Shown here in pieces: positions 1-8,591 of a stretch of DNA of 64,000 nucleotides (within the stretch, counting starts at the first letter, position 1; every line of letters starts with the position of its first letter). A program made the position numbers and the translations under genes. Below the pieces are notes generated by a model. The model saw nothing but the letters and a program-made list of their open reading frames with translations, was not told the DNA's origin and searched no databases. Location of the stretch: contig NZ_HE997626.1 of the NCBI RefSeq assembly GCF_000312385.1, positions 545,206 through 609,205 on the forward strand. The letters are read 5' to 3'. Source of the stretch: Tsukamurella sp. 1534. Lineage in GTDB: Bacteria; Actinomycetota; Actinomycetes; Mycobacteriales; Mycobacteriaceae.

Positions 1-456
1 GAACGAGGCGGACCAACCGCGGTCGCCGGAAAAGACGGCCCCGGAAACCTGGTACCCCTCTGCGGATTCCACCACCGGATCAAGACCGAAACCGGGTGGC
101 TATCCGACCTGCTCGACGACGGCACCGTCGAATGGCATCACCCCGCCGGCGGCCTCTGGCTCACCCCGCCCGGCGCGGCCCAGGAACTCCTGCCAGGCCT
201 CGGGCAACTCACCTGGGACACCCCTGCCCGCACCACCGACAATCAACCCGAACCGCGGGATTTCGACACGCACGCCGAACACCGCGCCCAGCAACGCCGC
301 GACGAACGCACCCGCAATCGCCGCATCCGCCTCGAGAAGGCGAAGAAACGCGCCGAAGAGCGACTGCGGAAAGAACTGGAACGCCAACGCAAGCAGGCCG
401 AGGAACAGGGCATCGAATTCGTGCCCAACACCGAACCCGAACCCCCGCCCTTCTGA
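1..456 (+). CDS. DUF222/HNH endonuclease, 3' end (partial)
   Basis: This is the C-terminal part (151 codons) of a DUF222 / 13E12-repeat HNH endonuclease; the gene starts before the window. The frame is open from base 1 to TGA at 454–456. It contains the second half of the HNH motif (NLVPLCGFHH), then a conserved Trp/Pro-rich stretch and a charged helical tail ending in PNTEPEPPPF. The sequence is closely similar throughout to the end of the complete gene at 33815–35731, including the last ten residues, so the two are paralogues. Members of this family occur in many copies in Mycobacteriales genomes; their biological role is not established. The short gene that follows is on the opposite strand and converges on it. 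Confidence 0.85.
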   Translation, partial: ERGGPTAVAGKDGPGNLVPLCGFHHRIKTETGWLSDLLDDGTVEWHHPAGGLWLTPPGAAQELLPGLGQLTWDTPARTTDNQPEPRDFDTHAEHRAQQRRDERTRNRRIRLEKAKKRAEERLRKELERQRKQAEEQGIEFVPNTEPEPPPF

Positions 457-467
457 CCGGACGTGGC

Positions 468-725
468 TCAGATGGTCCGGGGCAACTCCCCGCGACGTGG
501 GGCGGTATCGGTGGGGCGGCAGGGGCACCAGCCGCCGCGGGTGACGGGAAGGCGGGCCCGATCGGCGATCACGGTGCCGTGCAGCGTGCCGTCGGCGCCC
601 CAGTGCATGACGTCGTGGGTCCAGGGCTCGAGCATGATCTGGTGCCGCTCGATCAACTCGAGGTGGGTGCGGCGGAATTCGCCGAAGCGCGCGGCGATAT
701 CCGCGAGACGGTCGATCAATCGCAT
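468..725 (-). CDS. Small hypothetical protein
   Basis: This is an 85-residue reading frame starting MRLIDRLADIAARFGEFR. The chosen ATG lies 9 bases after an AAGGGG ribosome-binding site; an upstream in-frame ATG at 764 has no such site. The protein has an amphipathic N-terminal helix and then a Trp/His/Cys-containing segment (WTHDVMHWGADG, GGWCPC). I do not recognise a family. It is convergent with the DUF222/HNH gene, with only 11 bases between the stops. It could be a non-coding stretch, but the codon bias and the ribosome-binding site favour a real gene. Confidence 0.45.
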   Translation of the reverse strand: MRLIDRLADIAARFGEFRRTHLELIERHQIMLEPWTHDVMHWGADGTLHGTVIADRARLPVTRGGWCPCRPTDTAPRRGELPRTI

Positions 726-839
726 GGGCTGCCACCCCTTTTCGTCAGTATCGGAGCTCTTCACCCTCGATACTGGACGAGCCGACGCGGCGGGTCCAGC
801 GAGTATTTCTACCGCTATTCGGTGGCGTTGCTTAAGCGT

Positions 840-1382
840 TCAGAACGCCGCGTCCTCGGTATCGGGATCGGGCCGCGTCCAGGCGAGGAGCATCGCGGGA
901 GTCGACATGCCGACGAGCAGCGCGACGAGGGTGAACAGGCCGGACGCGTAGTGCCATGCGTTGTTCCCGTCGGGCTGGGAGATCACCGCGGTGAAGATGG
1001 CGTAGCAGGCCGCGATCAGCACGAGGGTCTGGGTGACGCTGAGCCCGATCGATCGTGCCTCGTTGCGCTGCTGCACCTCCCATTCGTCGAGCGTGTCGGC
1101 CGGCGCGTCGCCCTGCCTGCCCGACACGATCTGGATCGTCGTCCACAGCGGAAAGAACAGCGCGCACGCGGGAAGCCACAGCAGCGGCGCCCATCGAACG
1201 TCGACGTGACAGAGCACCCCGACGACGAACATGAAGGCGTAGACGGCGGCCAATGCCACGACGAGCTTCCGCCGCCGAGACCTGGTGCGCCACTTCGGCA
1301 GCATTCCCGCCGTCCGCTTCTCCTGTTCCAGGAACCTCCGGGTCCGGCGGTCCTGGTATCGGGTGATCATGTTCGTGGTCAT
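840..1382 (-). CDS. Multi-pass membrane protein
   Basis: This 180-residue protein starts MTTNMITRYQDRR and has a basic cytoplasmic N-terminus of about 38 residues. Four hydrophobic segments follow, in two pairs: roughly residues 40–58 and 64–84, then 113–133 and 143–166. The pairs are separated by a polar stretch containing DEWEVQQRNEA. No enzymatic motif is visible. Its start codon overlaps the stop of the XRE regulator at 1379–1382 (ATGA), so the two genes are translationally coupled. Small XRE regulators of this type are commonly paired with a DUF2178-like or other membrane protein. The function is unknown; a role in membrane stress sensing would only be a guess. Confidence 0.75.
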   Translation of the reverse strand: MTTNMITRYQDRRTRRFLEQEKRTAGMLPKWRTRSRRRKLVVALAAVYAFMFVVGVLCHVDVRWAPLLWLPACALFFPLWTTIQIVSGRQGDAPADTLDEWEVQQRNEARSIGLSVTQTLVLIAACYAIFTAVISQPDGNNAWHYASGLFTLVALLVGMSTPAMLLAWTRPDPDTEDAAF

Positions 1383-1660
1383 CGTCGTCCGCCTCTCTCG
1401 TTGCGTCCATACAGTTCCGTCGACAGGGGCCCGAATTCGGTCCGGGAGAACACGGCCTCGACGGGGAGGTCGAAGACCGCGCAGATCCGGAAGGCGAGGT
1501 CCAGGCTCGGGTAGTGGTCCCCGCGTTCCAGCGCCCCCACTGTTTGAGGGTTCACGTCGATCTCCGCCGCCAGGGCGGCGCGACTCATCCGCCGCTCCGC
1601 TCGAAGGACGCCGATGCGATTGAAGATGGGTAGAGAATCTTCACGCCTGACCGGGCTCAT
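1379..1660 (-). CDS. XRE-family HTH regulator (small, YozG-like)
   Basis: This 93-residue DNA-binding protein carries a helix-turn-helix at about residues 16–72 (IGVLRAERRMSRAALAAE, then NPQTVGALERGDHYPS) and a conserved DLAFRICAVFDLPVEAVFS segment typical of short XRE regulators. I chose the ATG at 1660 instead of the further upstream ATG at 1696. A TTGACA–N18–ACAATA promoter ends 6 bases before 1660, which predicts a leaderless message and places the longer start inside the –35 box. The gene is coupled to the downstream membrane protein by an ATGA overlap. An imperfect inverted repeat, CTGTTGT-N9-ACAATAG, lies between the promoter boxes and could be its own operator. Confidence 0.85.
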   Translation of the reverse strand: MSPVRREDSLPIFNRIGVLRAERRMSRAALAAEIDVNPQTVGALERGDHYPSLDLAFRICAVFDLPVEAVFSRTEFGPLSTELYGRNERGGRR

Positions 1661-1666
1661 GCAATC

Positions 1667-1696
1667 TATTGTTGGGAAAACACAACAGTCTGTCAA
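1667..1696 (-). promoter_or_regulatory. Leaderless promoter of the XRE regulator
   Basis: On the minus strand, –35 TTGACA (1691–1696) is followed after 18 bases by –10 ACAATA (1667–1672). The ATG is at 1660, about where transcription should begin. The arms CTGTTGT and ACAATAG form an imperfect inverted repeat across the spacer and the –10 box, a plausible autoregulatory site. Confidence 0.55.
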
Positions 1697-1735
1697 GACG
1701 AATGGACAAACGCGCAGGTCACCGCGGTACCGTCC

Positions 1736-3046
1736 TCAGAGTGCGCGCAGCGCGGCCTTGGCCGCGTGCCACCCGACCATGCCGTGCACGCCGGGCCCCG
1801 GGGCGGCGGAGGCGGAACAGAGGTATACCCCGTCGGTGAGGCGGTACGGCGCGAACAGCGTGGGTCGCCGCACCAGCTGGGACGGGATCGCGGCGCCGGC
1901 GGCGATGTCGCCGCCCACGAGGTTCGCGTTCGTGGCCTCGATCCCGGCGGGCCCCACCGACCGGGACTCCACGACGCGCTCGCGCAATCCGGGGGCGTGC
2001 CGTTCCACCTCGGCGAGGACGTTCTCGGTGAGGTCGCCGGGGAATCCGTTGGGGCAGTGCACGTACATGGACACCGGCACCATGGTCCCCGCGCACCGCG
2101 ACGGATCGGCGAGGTACTGCTGGGACAGGATCATCACGGGCCGGCCGGGCATCCGCCCGCGGTTCACCATGCGCTCCTTCTCGGCGATCTCCGCGGCCGT
2201 CCCGCCGAGGTGGACGAACGCGGACCGTCGGAGCTCGTCCCGGGCCCAGGGGATGCCGCCGTCCAGAACCAGGTCCACCTTGAACGCCGCGGGGCCGAAC
2301 CGCCACCGTCGGGCGCGGCGACGCAGCCACCCGGGCGCCCTGTCCCCCAACAACTCCCGCGCCGCGGGAACCCCGGTATCGAGCATCACGATATCCGCGT
2401 CGGGCAGGGCGGTCACCCGCTCGCCGGTGCGGATCGTTCCGCCGTGCGATTCGACGATGCGGGCGAGCCCGTCCGAGATCGCCTGGGACCCACCGAGCGG
2501 CACCGGCCAGGGCCGCACGCCGGACAGCAGGTAGCCGAGCGACGAGGTCATGGGGAGGTGCTGCGGAACCATGCCGTGCGCCGCGACGCCGGCGAACACC
2601 GCGCCGCCCACCCGGCCGAGCGCGGCGGCGGTGGCCGACGCCGGGAGCATGAACCGCGGACCCCACCGCACCGCCTCGGCGGGGTGCAGAGGCAGCTCGG
2701 GCAGCGGGCCGAAGAACGCGGCCATCACGGCGGGCCCGCAATCGGGCACGTCGGCCAGCGTGCCGACGGGGCCGCCCCGGTCGTCGGTGACGGGGTGCGC
2801 AACGTCCAGCTCGGCGGTCCCCCAGTCGATGTCGAGGCCCACGTCCCGCAGCGCGGGCGAGGCGAACGCCAGCGGGTGCCCGGTGGAGAACCGGTCGACG
2901 ACGGTGCCGCGCAGCTCGTCCGACCGGCACGCGCCGCCGATCGTCGGCTCGGCCTCGAGCACCGTCACCTCGACCCCCTCGCGGGAGAGGGCGGCAGCCG
3001 CGGTGAGGCCGTTGGGTCCGGATCCGACGACGACGGCGGAGGTCAT
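1736..3046 (-). CDS. CrtI-like NAD(P)/FAD-dependent oxidoreductase
   Basis: This 436-residue flavoprotein resembles phytoene desaturases and related amine-oxidase-fold enzymes. The N-terminal dinucleotide-binding motif is GSGPNGLTAAAALSREG (about residues 8–24), followed by VTVLEAEPTIGGACRS, the usual acidic end of the second strand and the GG doublet that contacts FAD. The C-terminal motif SASAAPGPGVHGMVG (about 410–424) is the conserved CrtI/PDS flavin-binding end. The substrate cannot be read from sequence; most actinobacterial proteins of this type are annotated only as desaturase-like. No carotenoid genes are adjacent, so a carotenoid role is not supported here. It is divergent from dapC with a 38-bp intergenic region. 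Confidence 0.85.
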   Translation of the reverse strand: MTSAVVVGSGPNGLTAAAALSREGVEVTVLEAEPTIGGACRSDELRGTVVDRFSTGHPLAFASPALRDVGLDIDWGTAELDVAHPVTDDRGGPVGTLADVPDCGPAVMAAFFGPLPELPLHPAEAVRWGPRFMLPASATAAALGRVGGAVFAGVAAHGMVPQHLPMTSSLGYLLSGVRPWPVPLGGSQAISDGLARIVESHGGTIRTGERVTALPDADIVMLDTGVPAARELLGDRAPGWLRRRARRWRFGPAAFKVDLVLDGGIPWARDELRRSAFVHLGGTAAEIAEKERMVNRGRMPGRPVMILSQQYLADPSRCAGTMVPVSMYVHCPNGFPGDLTENVLAEVERHAPGLRERVVESRSVGPAGIEATNANLVGGDIAAGAAIPSQLVRRPTLFAPYRLTDGVYLCSASAAPGPGVHGMVGWHAAKAALRAL

Positions 3047-3084
3047 GCCTCCACAGTAGCCACGCGCGGCACTAGGCTGCGGGC

Positions 3085-4260
3085 ATGCGCACCGTCGATC
3101 GATTGCAGCCGTTCACGTCGACGATCTTCGCGGAGATCTCCACGCTCGCGGCGGAGACCGGGGCCGTCAACCTGGGGCAGGGCTTCCCGGACACCGACGG
3201 CCCCGCCGGCATGCTGGCCGCGGCGAAGGCCGCCATCGACGGCGGGATGAACCAGTACCCGCCGGGCGACGGCCTGCCCGAGCTGCGGCGCGCCGTCGCC
3301 GCGCAGGTCGAGCGCGACTACGGCCTGGTCCACGACCCCGACGGCGAGGTGCTGGTCACCGTCGGCGCCTCCGAGGGCATCGCGGCCGCGGTGCTCGGCC
3401 TCGTGGAGCCCGGCCGCGAGGTGATCCTCATCGAGCCCTTCTACGACTCGTACGCGGCGACGGTCGCGATGGCCGGCGCGCGGCGCGTGGTGGTGCCGCT
3501 CGTTGAGGACGGCGGCCGGTACCGCCTGGACCCGGACATGCTGCGCGGCGCGGTCACCGAGAAGACGGCGGCGATCATCGTGAACTCGCCGCACAACCCC
3601 ACGGGCACCGTGCTCTCCGATGACGACCTGCGGCTCATCGCCGAGACCTGCGTGGAGCGCGACCTGCTCTGCTTCACCGACGAGGTGTACGAGTACCTGC
3701 TGTTCGACGGCCGCGCGCACCGCCCGCTCGCCACCTTCGACGGGATGCGCGAGCGCACGGTGCGGATCTCCGGCGCCGCGAAGGCGTTCAACGTGACCGG
3801 CTGGAAGATCGGCTGGATCACGGCGCCGCGGGAGCTCGCCGACGCGTGCCGCGCGGCGAAGCAGTGGCTCACGTTCACCGGCGCGACCCCGCTGCAGCAC
3901 GCGGTGGCGCACGCCCTGGACCACGAGACCGCATGGCTCGCGGGACTCGCGCCGGACCTGCAGGCCAAGCGCGACCTGTTGACGAAGGCACTGGTGGACG
4001 TCGGTTTCGAGGTGCACCCGTCGGAGGGCACGTACTTCGTCACCGCCGACGCGCGGCGGCTCGGGTACGACGATGCCGGCGCGCTCTGCCGGGAGATGCC
4101 GCGCACCGTCGGCGTCGCGGCGGTCCCGGTGGCCGCGCTGGCGGACGACCAGGCCCGGTGGGGGCACCTGCTGCGGTTCGCGTTCGCCAAGCGCGAGGAG
4201 GTGCTGGCCGACGGTGCGCGTCGCCTCGCCGGCCTGTCCGGTGGCCGGGAGGCGACCTGA
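3085..4260 (+). CDS. dapC: PLP aminotransferase, DapC-like
   Basis: This 391-residue fold-type I aminotransferase matches, as I recall it, the M. tuberculosis Rv0858c-type N-succinyldiaminopimelate aminotransferase, which acts in lysine and meso-diaminopimelate synthesis. Visible features are NLGQGFPDTDGP (about residues 29–40), the NPTG motif at 171–174, the Asp/Tyr region TDEVYEYL, and the Schiff-base lysine K233 in SGAAKAFNVTGWKIGW. The start is supported by a TAGGCT –10 element six bases before the ATG, which suggests a leaderless transcript. The fold also covers kynurenine aminotransferase and methionine aminotransferase homologues, so the substrate is inferred. No other dap genes are nearby. 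Confidence 0.8.
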   Translation: MRTVDRLQPFTSTIFAEISTLAAETGAVNLGQGFPDTDGPAGMLAAAKAAIDGGMNQYPPGDGLPELRRAVAAQVERDYGLVHDPDGEVLVTVGASEGIAAAVLGLVEPGREVILIEPFYDSYAATVAMAGARRVVVPLVEDGGRYRLDPDMLRGAVTEKTAAIIVNSPHNPTGTVLSDDDLRLIAETCVERDLLCFTDEVYEYLLFDGRAHRPLATFDGMRERTVRISGAAKAFNVTGWKIGWITAPRELADACRAAKQWLTFTGATPLQHAVAHALDHETAWLAGLAPDLQAKRDLLTKALVDVGFEVHPSEGTYFVTADARRLGYDDAGALCREMPRTVGVAAVPVAALADDQARWGHLLRFAFAKREEVLADGARRLAGLSGGREAT

Positions 4261-4315
4261 CAACATCAGTTGTCGAAATCGTCCCGGGTGAAGATCCGGC
4301 GCGCTATCGTGAGAT

Positions 4316-5350
4316 ATGGCCACACCCGCGTCGCCTCTCGGCCCGGACAGCGTGACCTGGCGGTCCTTCGGCGACTGGCGGGGCATGCTCAGCGGCCCGT
4401 GGTCCGGCTCGATGCAGAACATGCACCCCAAGCTCGGCGCGGCGGTGTGGGAGCACTCCGACTTCTTCGGTGAGCGCTGGCAACGGCTCTACCGGTCGCT
4501 GTACCCGATCATCGGCACCGTCTTCGACGAGGACCCCGAGGCCACGGGCCGGCAGGTGCGCGACTACCACCGGGAGATCAAGGGCGCGATGCCCGACGGT
4601 GCGCGCTACCACGCCCTGGATCCCGACGTCTTCTACTGGGCGCACGCCACCTTCTGGTACGGAAACATCCGTTCCGCGGAGGCGTTCGGGCCGAAGCTCA
4701 CCGAGGCCGAGAAGCGCCGGCTGTTCGACGAGTCCTGCGAGTGGTACGCCCGCTACGGCGTGTCCATGCGGCCGGTGCCGGACACCTACGAGGAGTTCCT
4801 CGAGTACTGGGACCGGATGTGCCGCGAGGTGCTGATCGATCACCCGGCGGCCCGGCAGGTCCTCGATCTCACCACCCTGCCGCCGCTCCCGGGCCTGCGC
4901 CGGCTGCCGCCCCCGGTGTGGCGGGCGATCATGACGCCGGGCCGGGCGCTGGCCATGTGGATCACCGTGGGCCTGTACGACCAGTCGATCCGGGACAAGC
5001 TGGGCTTCGAGTGGACGCGACTGGACGCCATCGGATTCCGCGCATTCGGACTGCTGGTGCGCGGCGTCATGGCGGCGCTGCCGCCGCGGTACCGCCGGCA
5101 CCCGCGGGCCCGCGACGCCCTGGACAGGGAGCACGGCCGGGTCCCGCGCGGCGCCCCGAATCTGGAGTCGCCGCGGCGGAACCTCCCGCCCCGCGCCGCC
5201 CGCGAGGACCCGTGGCACTACTGCCCGGTGCACGCGGAGCGCCGCGCGGAGATGCCGTGGAAGTCGAACGAGCAGAAGCCCGTTCAGCCGGCTCAGGAGA
5301 ACGCGGAGATGACCTCGCGCTCGAACAGCTCCAGGCCGGTGGTGTCGTAG
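4316..5350 (+). CDS. Oxygenase MpaB family protein (DUF2236)
   Basis: This 344-residue protein belongs to the MpaB / latex-clearing-protein-like family, which is very abundant in Mycobacteriales. Conserved features are GTVFDEDPEATGRQVRDYH near residues 66–84 and HATFWYGNIRSAEAF near 109–123, a helix with the His expected to lie near the haem. The last 80 residues are basic and low in complexity. The gene starts at an ATG five bases after a TATCGT –10 element, so the message is probably leaderless. Its 3' end overlaps the convergent LLM gene by 58 bp (5293–5350). The physiological substrate of these actinobacterial paralogues is unknown. Confidence 0.8.
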   Translation: MATPASPLGPDSVTWRSFGDWRGMLSGPWSGSMQNMHPKLGAAVWEHSDFFGERWQRLYRSLYPIIGTVFDEDPEATGRQVRDYHREIKGAMPDGARYHALDPDVFYWAHATFWYGNIRSAEAFGPKLTEAEKRRLFDESCEWYARYGVSMRPVPDTYEEFLEYWDRMCREVLIDHPAARQVLDLTTLPPLPGLRRLPPPVWRAIMTPGRALAMWITVGLYDQSIRDKLGFEWTRLDAIGFRAFGLLVRGVMAALPPRYRRHPRARDALDREHGRVPRGAPNLESPRRNLPPRAAREDPWHYCPVHAERRAEMPWKSNEQKPVQPAQENAEMTSRSNSSRPVVS

Positions 5351-6279
5351 GCCAGCTCGGGGAAGTAGCAGATCGCGTAGGTCATGCCCTGCGCCTCGAG
5401 CTTCGTGAGGTTGTCCACGATCTCGCTCGGCGTGCCGACGCCCGGCATGCCGTAGAAGGCACCCATCGTGGCGTCGGACTCCTCGATCGGCGCGTGTGCG
5501 GCGTACCGGCGGCGCACCTCGTCGAGCTTCCACTGCACGTCCGTCGCGGTCTCGCCGATCGCGATGTTGTAGTTGGCGGAGCGGGTGATCGCGTCGAAAT
5601 CGGTTCCGACCTCCGCGCAGTGCTGCTTGAGCACATCGGACTTGTGCGCGAATCCCTCGAAGGTGCCGTCGAAGTTGGTGTACTGCGCGTACTTCGCCGC
5701 GATCTTGAGCGTGCGCTTCTCTCCGCCGCCCGCCAGCCACAGCGGAAGGCCGCCGTCCTGCAGCGGTTTCGGCTCACAGATCGCCCCGTCCACCTGGTAG
5801 TACTTGCCGTCCAGCGTGGACACCCCGTCGCGCCAGGCCTGCTGCAGGATCTGCACGCCCTCCTCGAGGCGGCCCAGCCGCTCTCCGGGCGGCGGGAAAC
5901 CGTAGCCGTAGGCCCGCCACTCGTGCTCGTACCAGCCCGCACCGATGCCCATCTGGGTGCGCCCGCCCGAGATCAGGTCGACGGTGGCGGCGACCTTCGC
6001 GAGGTACGCCGGGTTGCGGTAGCTCATTGCGGTGCACATCTGCCCGAGCTTGATCCGCTCGGTGGTGGCGGCGAACGCCGACATCAGCGTCCACGCCTCG
6101 TGGGTGGCCTCGTGGGTGGCAACGGGGACGGTGTGGAAGTGGTCGTACACCCAGATCGAGTCCCAGGGCCCCGTATCGGCCCGGCTCGCGAGGCCGCTCA
6201 TGGTGGACCATTGGTCCGCCGGGTCGATGCCGACGAGGTCGAGACGCCAGCCTTGCGGGATGAAGAGTCCGAATCGCAC
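5293..6279 (-). CDS. LLM-class F420-dependent oxidoreductase
   Basis: This 328-residue luciferase-like TIM-barrel protein begins VRFGLFIPQG (GTG start). The family motifs are WVYDHFHTVP near residue 43, MSYRNPAYLAKVAATVDLISGGR near 84–106 and GIGAGWYEHEWRAYGYGFP near 111–129, which are typical of the F420-dependent LLM subgroup of Actinobacteria and not of FMN-dependent monooxygenases. It probably uses reduced F420 to reduce a small hydrophobic substrate, but the substrate is not predictable. It is convergent with the MpaB gene and divergent from alkB. Nothing in the neighbourhood suggests a pathway. Confidence 0.85.
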   Translation of the reverse strand: MRFGLFIPQGWRLDLVGIDPADQWSTMSGLASRADTGPWDSIWVYDHFHTVPVATHEATHEAWTLMSAFAATTERIKLGQMCTAMSYRNPAYLAKVAATVDLISGGRTQMGIGAGWYEHEWRAYGYGFPPPGERLGRLEEGVQILQQAWRDGVSTLDGKYYQVDGAICEPKPLQDGGLPLWLAGGGEKRTLKIAAKYAQYTNFDGTFEGFAHKSDVLKQHCAEVGTDFDAITRSANYNIAIGETATDVQWKLDEVRRRYAAHAPIEESDATMGAFYGMPGVGTPSEIVDNLTKLEAQGMTYAICYFPELAYDTTGLELFEREVISAFS

Positions 6280-6338
6280 CCGTCCAGCCTACGTTCGCAG
6301 CCGTGAACTTGTCGCACCGTTTCCGTACCCTCCGGTTC

Positions 6339-6932
6339 ATGCAGGTAGCAGGACAGGACGGGCTGTTCGACGTGGCCGGCCACCGCAGGGAGCTCGGCGC
6401 GGGGGCATGGCTCGATGTGCGCACGGGGTGGCAGCACGATCCCGACGGGCTGTTCGCGGCGCTCCAGCACGACGTGCCGTGGGTCGCCGAGCGCCGCCGC
6501 ATGTACGACCGCACGCTGCCGGTGCCGCGCCTGCTGCGGTTCTACGGCACCGGCGCCGCGCTCCCCCACCCGGCGCTGGAGGAGGCCCGGCGGGAGCTGA
6601 GCGAGCTGTACTGGGAGGACCTGCGCGAGCCGTTCACCTCCGTGGGGCTGTGCCTGTACCGGGACGGCGCGGACTCGGTGGCGTGGCACGGCGACACCAT
6701 CGGCAGGGGCGGCACGCACGACACGGTGGTCGCGATCGTCTCGCTCGGTTCCACCCGCCCGTTCCTGATGCGCCCGCGTGGCGGCGGCGCCAGCACGCGG
6801 CTCAGCGTGGGCCACGGCGACCTGCTGGCCATGGGTGGATCGGCGCAGCGCACGTGGGAGCACGCGGTGCCCAAGGTCCCGCACGCCGAGCCGCGGATCA
6901 GCATCCAATTCCGCGTGGCCGGGGTGCGCTGA
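6339..6932 (+). CDS. alkB: AlkB-like 2-oxoglutarate/Fe(II) DNA dealkylase
   Basis: This 197-residue protein removes alkyl lesions such as 1-methyladenine and 3-methylcytosine from nucleic acids by oxidative demethylation. The Fe(II) ligands are visible: H117 and D119 in AWHGDTIG, and H175 in WEHAVPK. The 2-oxoglutarate-binding arginines R186 and R192 lie in PRISIQFR. MYDRTLPVPRLLRFYG (about 55–70) is the nucleotide-recognition region. I prefer the ATG at 6339, giving MQVAGQDGLFD, because family members begin with a short segment ending in LFD. A GTG at 6303 would add 12 residues. A GntR regulator gene lies 50 bp downstream on the same strand. Confidence 0.9.
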   Translation: MQVAGQDGLFDVAGHRRELGAGAWLDVRTGWQHDPDGLFAALQHDVPWVAERRRMYDRTLPVPRLLRFYGTGAALPHPALEEARRELSELYWEDLREPFTSVGLCLYRDGADSVAWHGDTIGRGGTHDTVVAIVSLGSTRPFLMRPRGGGASTRLSVGHGDLLAMGGSAQRTWEHAVPKVPHAEPRISIQFRVAGVR

Positions 6933-6949
6933 CGGCCCTGCAAATCCGT

Positions 6950-6966
6950 ACTGGTCATTACCTGGT
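6950..6966 (+). promoter_or_regulatory. Operator-like site upstream of the GntR gene
   Basis: The sequence ACTGGTCATTACCTGGT lies 17 bases before the GntR start. It agrees with the first half of the NagR/DasR (dre) consensus ACTGGTCTAGACCAGT. It is the same as a site in front of the PTS genes (11686–11700) at 13 of the 15 shared positions. It is probably an autoregulatory site. Confidence 0.5.
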
Positions 6967-6982
6967 GTGACAAGATGAGCTG

Positions 6983-7699
6983 ATGATCGCGGACGGCCCG
7001 ATTCCGAAGCACGAGCAGCTCCGGGCACTCCTCGAGCAGCGCTGCGCCGAGGATCTGGTTCCCGGAGCGGCCCTGCCCAGCGAGCGGCAGCTGTGCGAGG
7101 AGTACGGCGTCTCCCGCATCACGGTGCGCGAGGCGCTCCGGCAGCTGGTCGCGGAGGGCACGCTGGTGCGGATCCGCGGCAAGGGCACGTTCGTCGCCGA
7201 CCACCCCGCGCGGTCGCAGCTGCACCTCGCGTCGTTCCACGAGGACATGCGCCGCCTCGGCCGGGCACCTTCCACCGTCGTGCTGCAGACGGAGCTGCGG
7301 GTCCCGCCGCCGTCCACCACCTCGGCGTTGCAGATCCGGGCCGCGGACAAGGCGTTCCACATCAAGCGACTCCGCCTGGCCGACGGGGTGCCGATCTCCA
7401 TCGACGACGCCTGGTACCCGGAGACCGTGGCGCCCGGGCTCGACCGGCACGACCTCACGCAGTCGATCTATCAGCTGCTGCGCAGCGAGTACGGCCACGC
7501 GATCGACCACGCCGAACAGTCCATCGGGGCCATCTCCGCCGACGGCGAGTTGGCCCGCCTCCTCGGAGTACCCTCGGGCGCACCGCTACTCGCGTTCGAC
7601 CGGGTCTCCTTCTCCGGCGCCGCGCGCGTGGAGCACAGCTACTCCTGGTACCGCTCCGACCGCTACCAGGTCCAGATGACGGTCACCGACCCCGGCTGA
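6983..7699 (+). CDS. GntR/HutC regulator, NagR/DasR-like
   Basis: This 238-residue regulator has an N-terminal winged HTH (about residues 8–75; LPSERQLCEEYGVSRITVREALRQL, then GTLVRIRGKGTFVA) and a C-terminal UTRA effector domain (about 95–235), the HutC subfamily architecture. NagR/DasR proteins of this class sense GlcN-6-P or GlcNAc-6-P and repress amino-sugar uptake. That role is supported here by an ACTGGT[C/T]AT[T/A]ACCTG sequence present both in front of this gene and in front of the PTS/nagA genes 4.7 kb downstream. The ATG has no ribosome-binding site; a CAAGAT element six bases upstream suggests a leaderless message. The effector is inferred, not shown. Confidence 0.8.
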   Translation: MIADGPIPKHEQLRALLEQRCAEDLVPGAALPSERQLCEEYGVSRITVREALRQLVAEGTLVRIRGKGTFVADHPARSQLHLASFHEDMRRLGRAPSTVVLQTELRVPPPSTTSALQIRAADKAFHIKRLRLADGVPISIDDAWYPETVAPGLDRHDLTQSIYQLLRSEYGHAIDHAEQSIGAISADGELARLLGVPSGAPLLAFDRVSFSGAARVEHSYSWYRSDRYQVQMTVTDPG

Positions 7700-7730
7700 C
7701 GGACCCGGACATCGTGGTAGCTTCTGGTCG

Positions 7731-8588
7731 ATGACCTCCACCTCCCCCACACTGGTCCTGGTCCACGGCGCGTTCGCCAACTCGTTCTCCTTCGCACCGC
7801 TGCAGGCGGCGCTCGCGCTGCGCGGCGTGCGGTCCCTCGCTGTGGACCTGCCCGGCCACGGATTCCAGGCCACCTTCCCCGCCGCCTACCAGGCGCCGCA
7901 GGACCGAGAGGCGCTGGCCGCCGCGCCCAGCAGCATGGCCGGAGTCACCCTGGCAGACAACGCCGCCCACCTCATCGGCGTGCTCGAACGCGCCCGCGAG
8001 CACGGCCCCGTGACCGTGCTCGCGCACAGCCGCGGCGGCATCACGCTCACCGCGGCGGCGAACGCGCGCCCGGACCTCATCGACCGCATGGTGTACGCAT
8101 CCGCATGGGCACCGGTCGATCTCGACGTGGACGCCTACCAGACGGCCCCGGAGATGGCCTCGTTCGACGGCGCGGCGCTGGCCGGCCTGGTGGCCGCGAA
8201 TCCGGCGGACATCGCCGCCCTCCGGTGCGACTTCCGCACCGCCGATCCGGCGTCGCTCGCCGCGGTGAAGAAGCTGTTCCTCGCCGACGGGACCGAGGAC
8301 GAGTTCCGCACGTTCCTCACGACCTTCCAGCCCGACGAGAACCTCGACGTGGGCGGCGCCGCCGACCGCGCCCGCGCCGACACGTGGGGAACGGTCCCGC
8401 GCACCTACATCCGGCTCAGCGAGGACGAGAGCATGCCGATCGCCATGCAGGACCGCCTCATCCGGGAGGCGGACGCCCTCACCCCCGGCAACCCCTCCGA
8501 TGTGCGCACGCTCCGCTCCAGCCACCTGGGCTGGCTGGTGCACACGGACCCGGCCGCAGACCTCCTCGCGGACATCGTGGCGGGCTGA
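7731..8588 (+). CDS. Alpha/beta hydrolase
   Basis: This 285-residue alpha/beta-hydrolase-fold protein starts MTSTSPTLVLVHGAFANSFS, with the oxyanion HG motif at about residues 12–13. The nucleophile elbow is AHSRGG near residue 102. A late His in SSHLGWLVH (about 267–275) is the probable catalytic histidine. An insertion with PAAYQAPQDREALAAAPSS after the second strand resembles salicylate esterase / EstC-like members that are often annotated only as alpha/beta hydrolases. The substrate is unknown. A TAGCTT –10 element seven bases before the ATG suggests a leaderless transcript. The gene converges with the Abi-alpha gene, with a 3-bp gap. Confidence 0.85.
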   Translation: MTSTSPTLVLVHGAFANSFSFAPLQAALALRGVRSLAVDLPGHGFQATFPAAYQAPQDREALAAAPSSMAGVTLADNAAHLIGVLERAREHGPVTVLAHSRGGITLTAAANARPDLIDRMVYASAWAPVDLDVDAYQTAPEMASFDGAALAGLVAANPADIAALRCDFRTADPASLAAVKKLFLADGTEDEFRTFLTTFQPDENLDVGGAADRARADTWGTVPRTYIRLSEDESMPIAMQDRLIREADALTPGNPSDVRTLRSSHLGWLVHTDPAADLLADIVAG

Positions 8589-8591
8589 GGC

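Noticed and set aside
96-1514. 472-codon + frame over the DUF222/HNH end and the following genes
   Set aside because: Low-complexity Arg/Pro-rich product in the wrong frame; the HNH protein is read from frame 1 and the next genes lie on minus.
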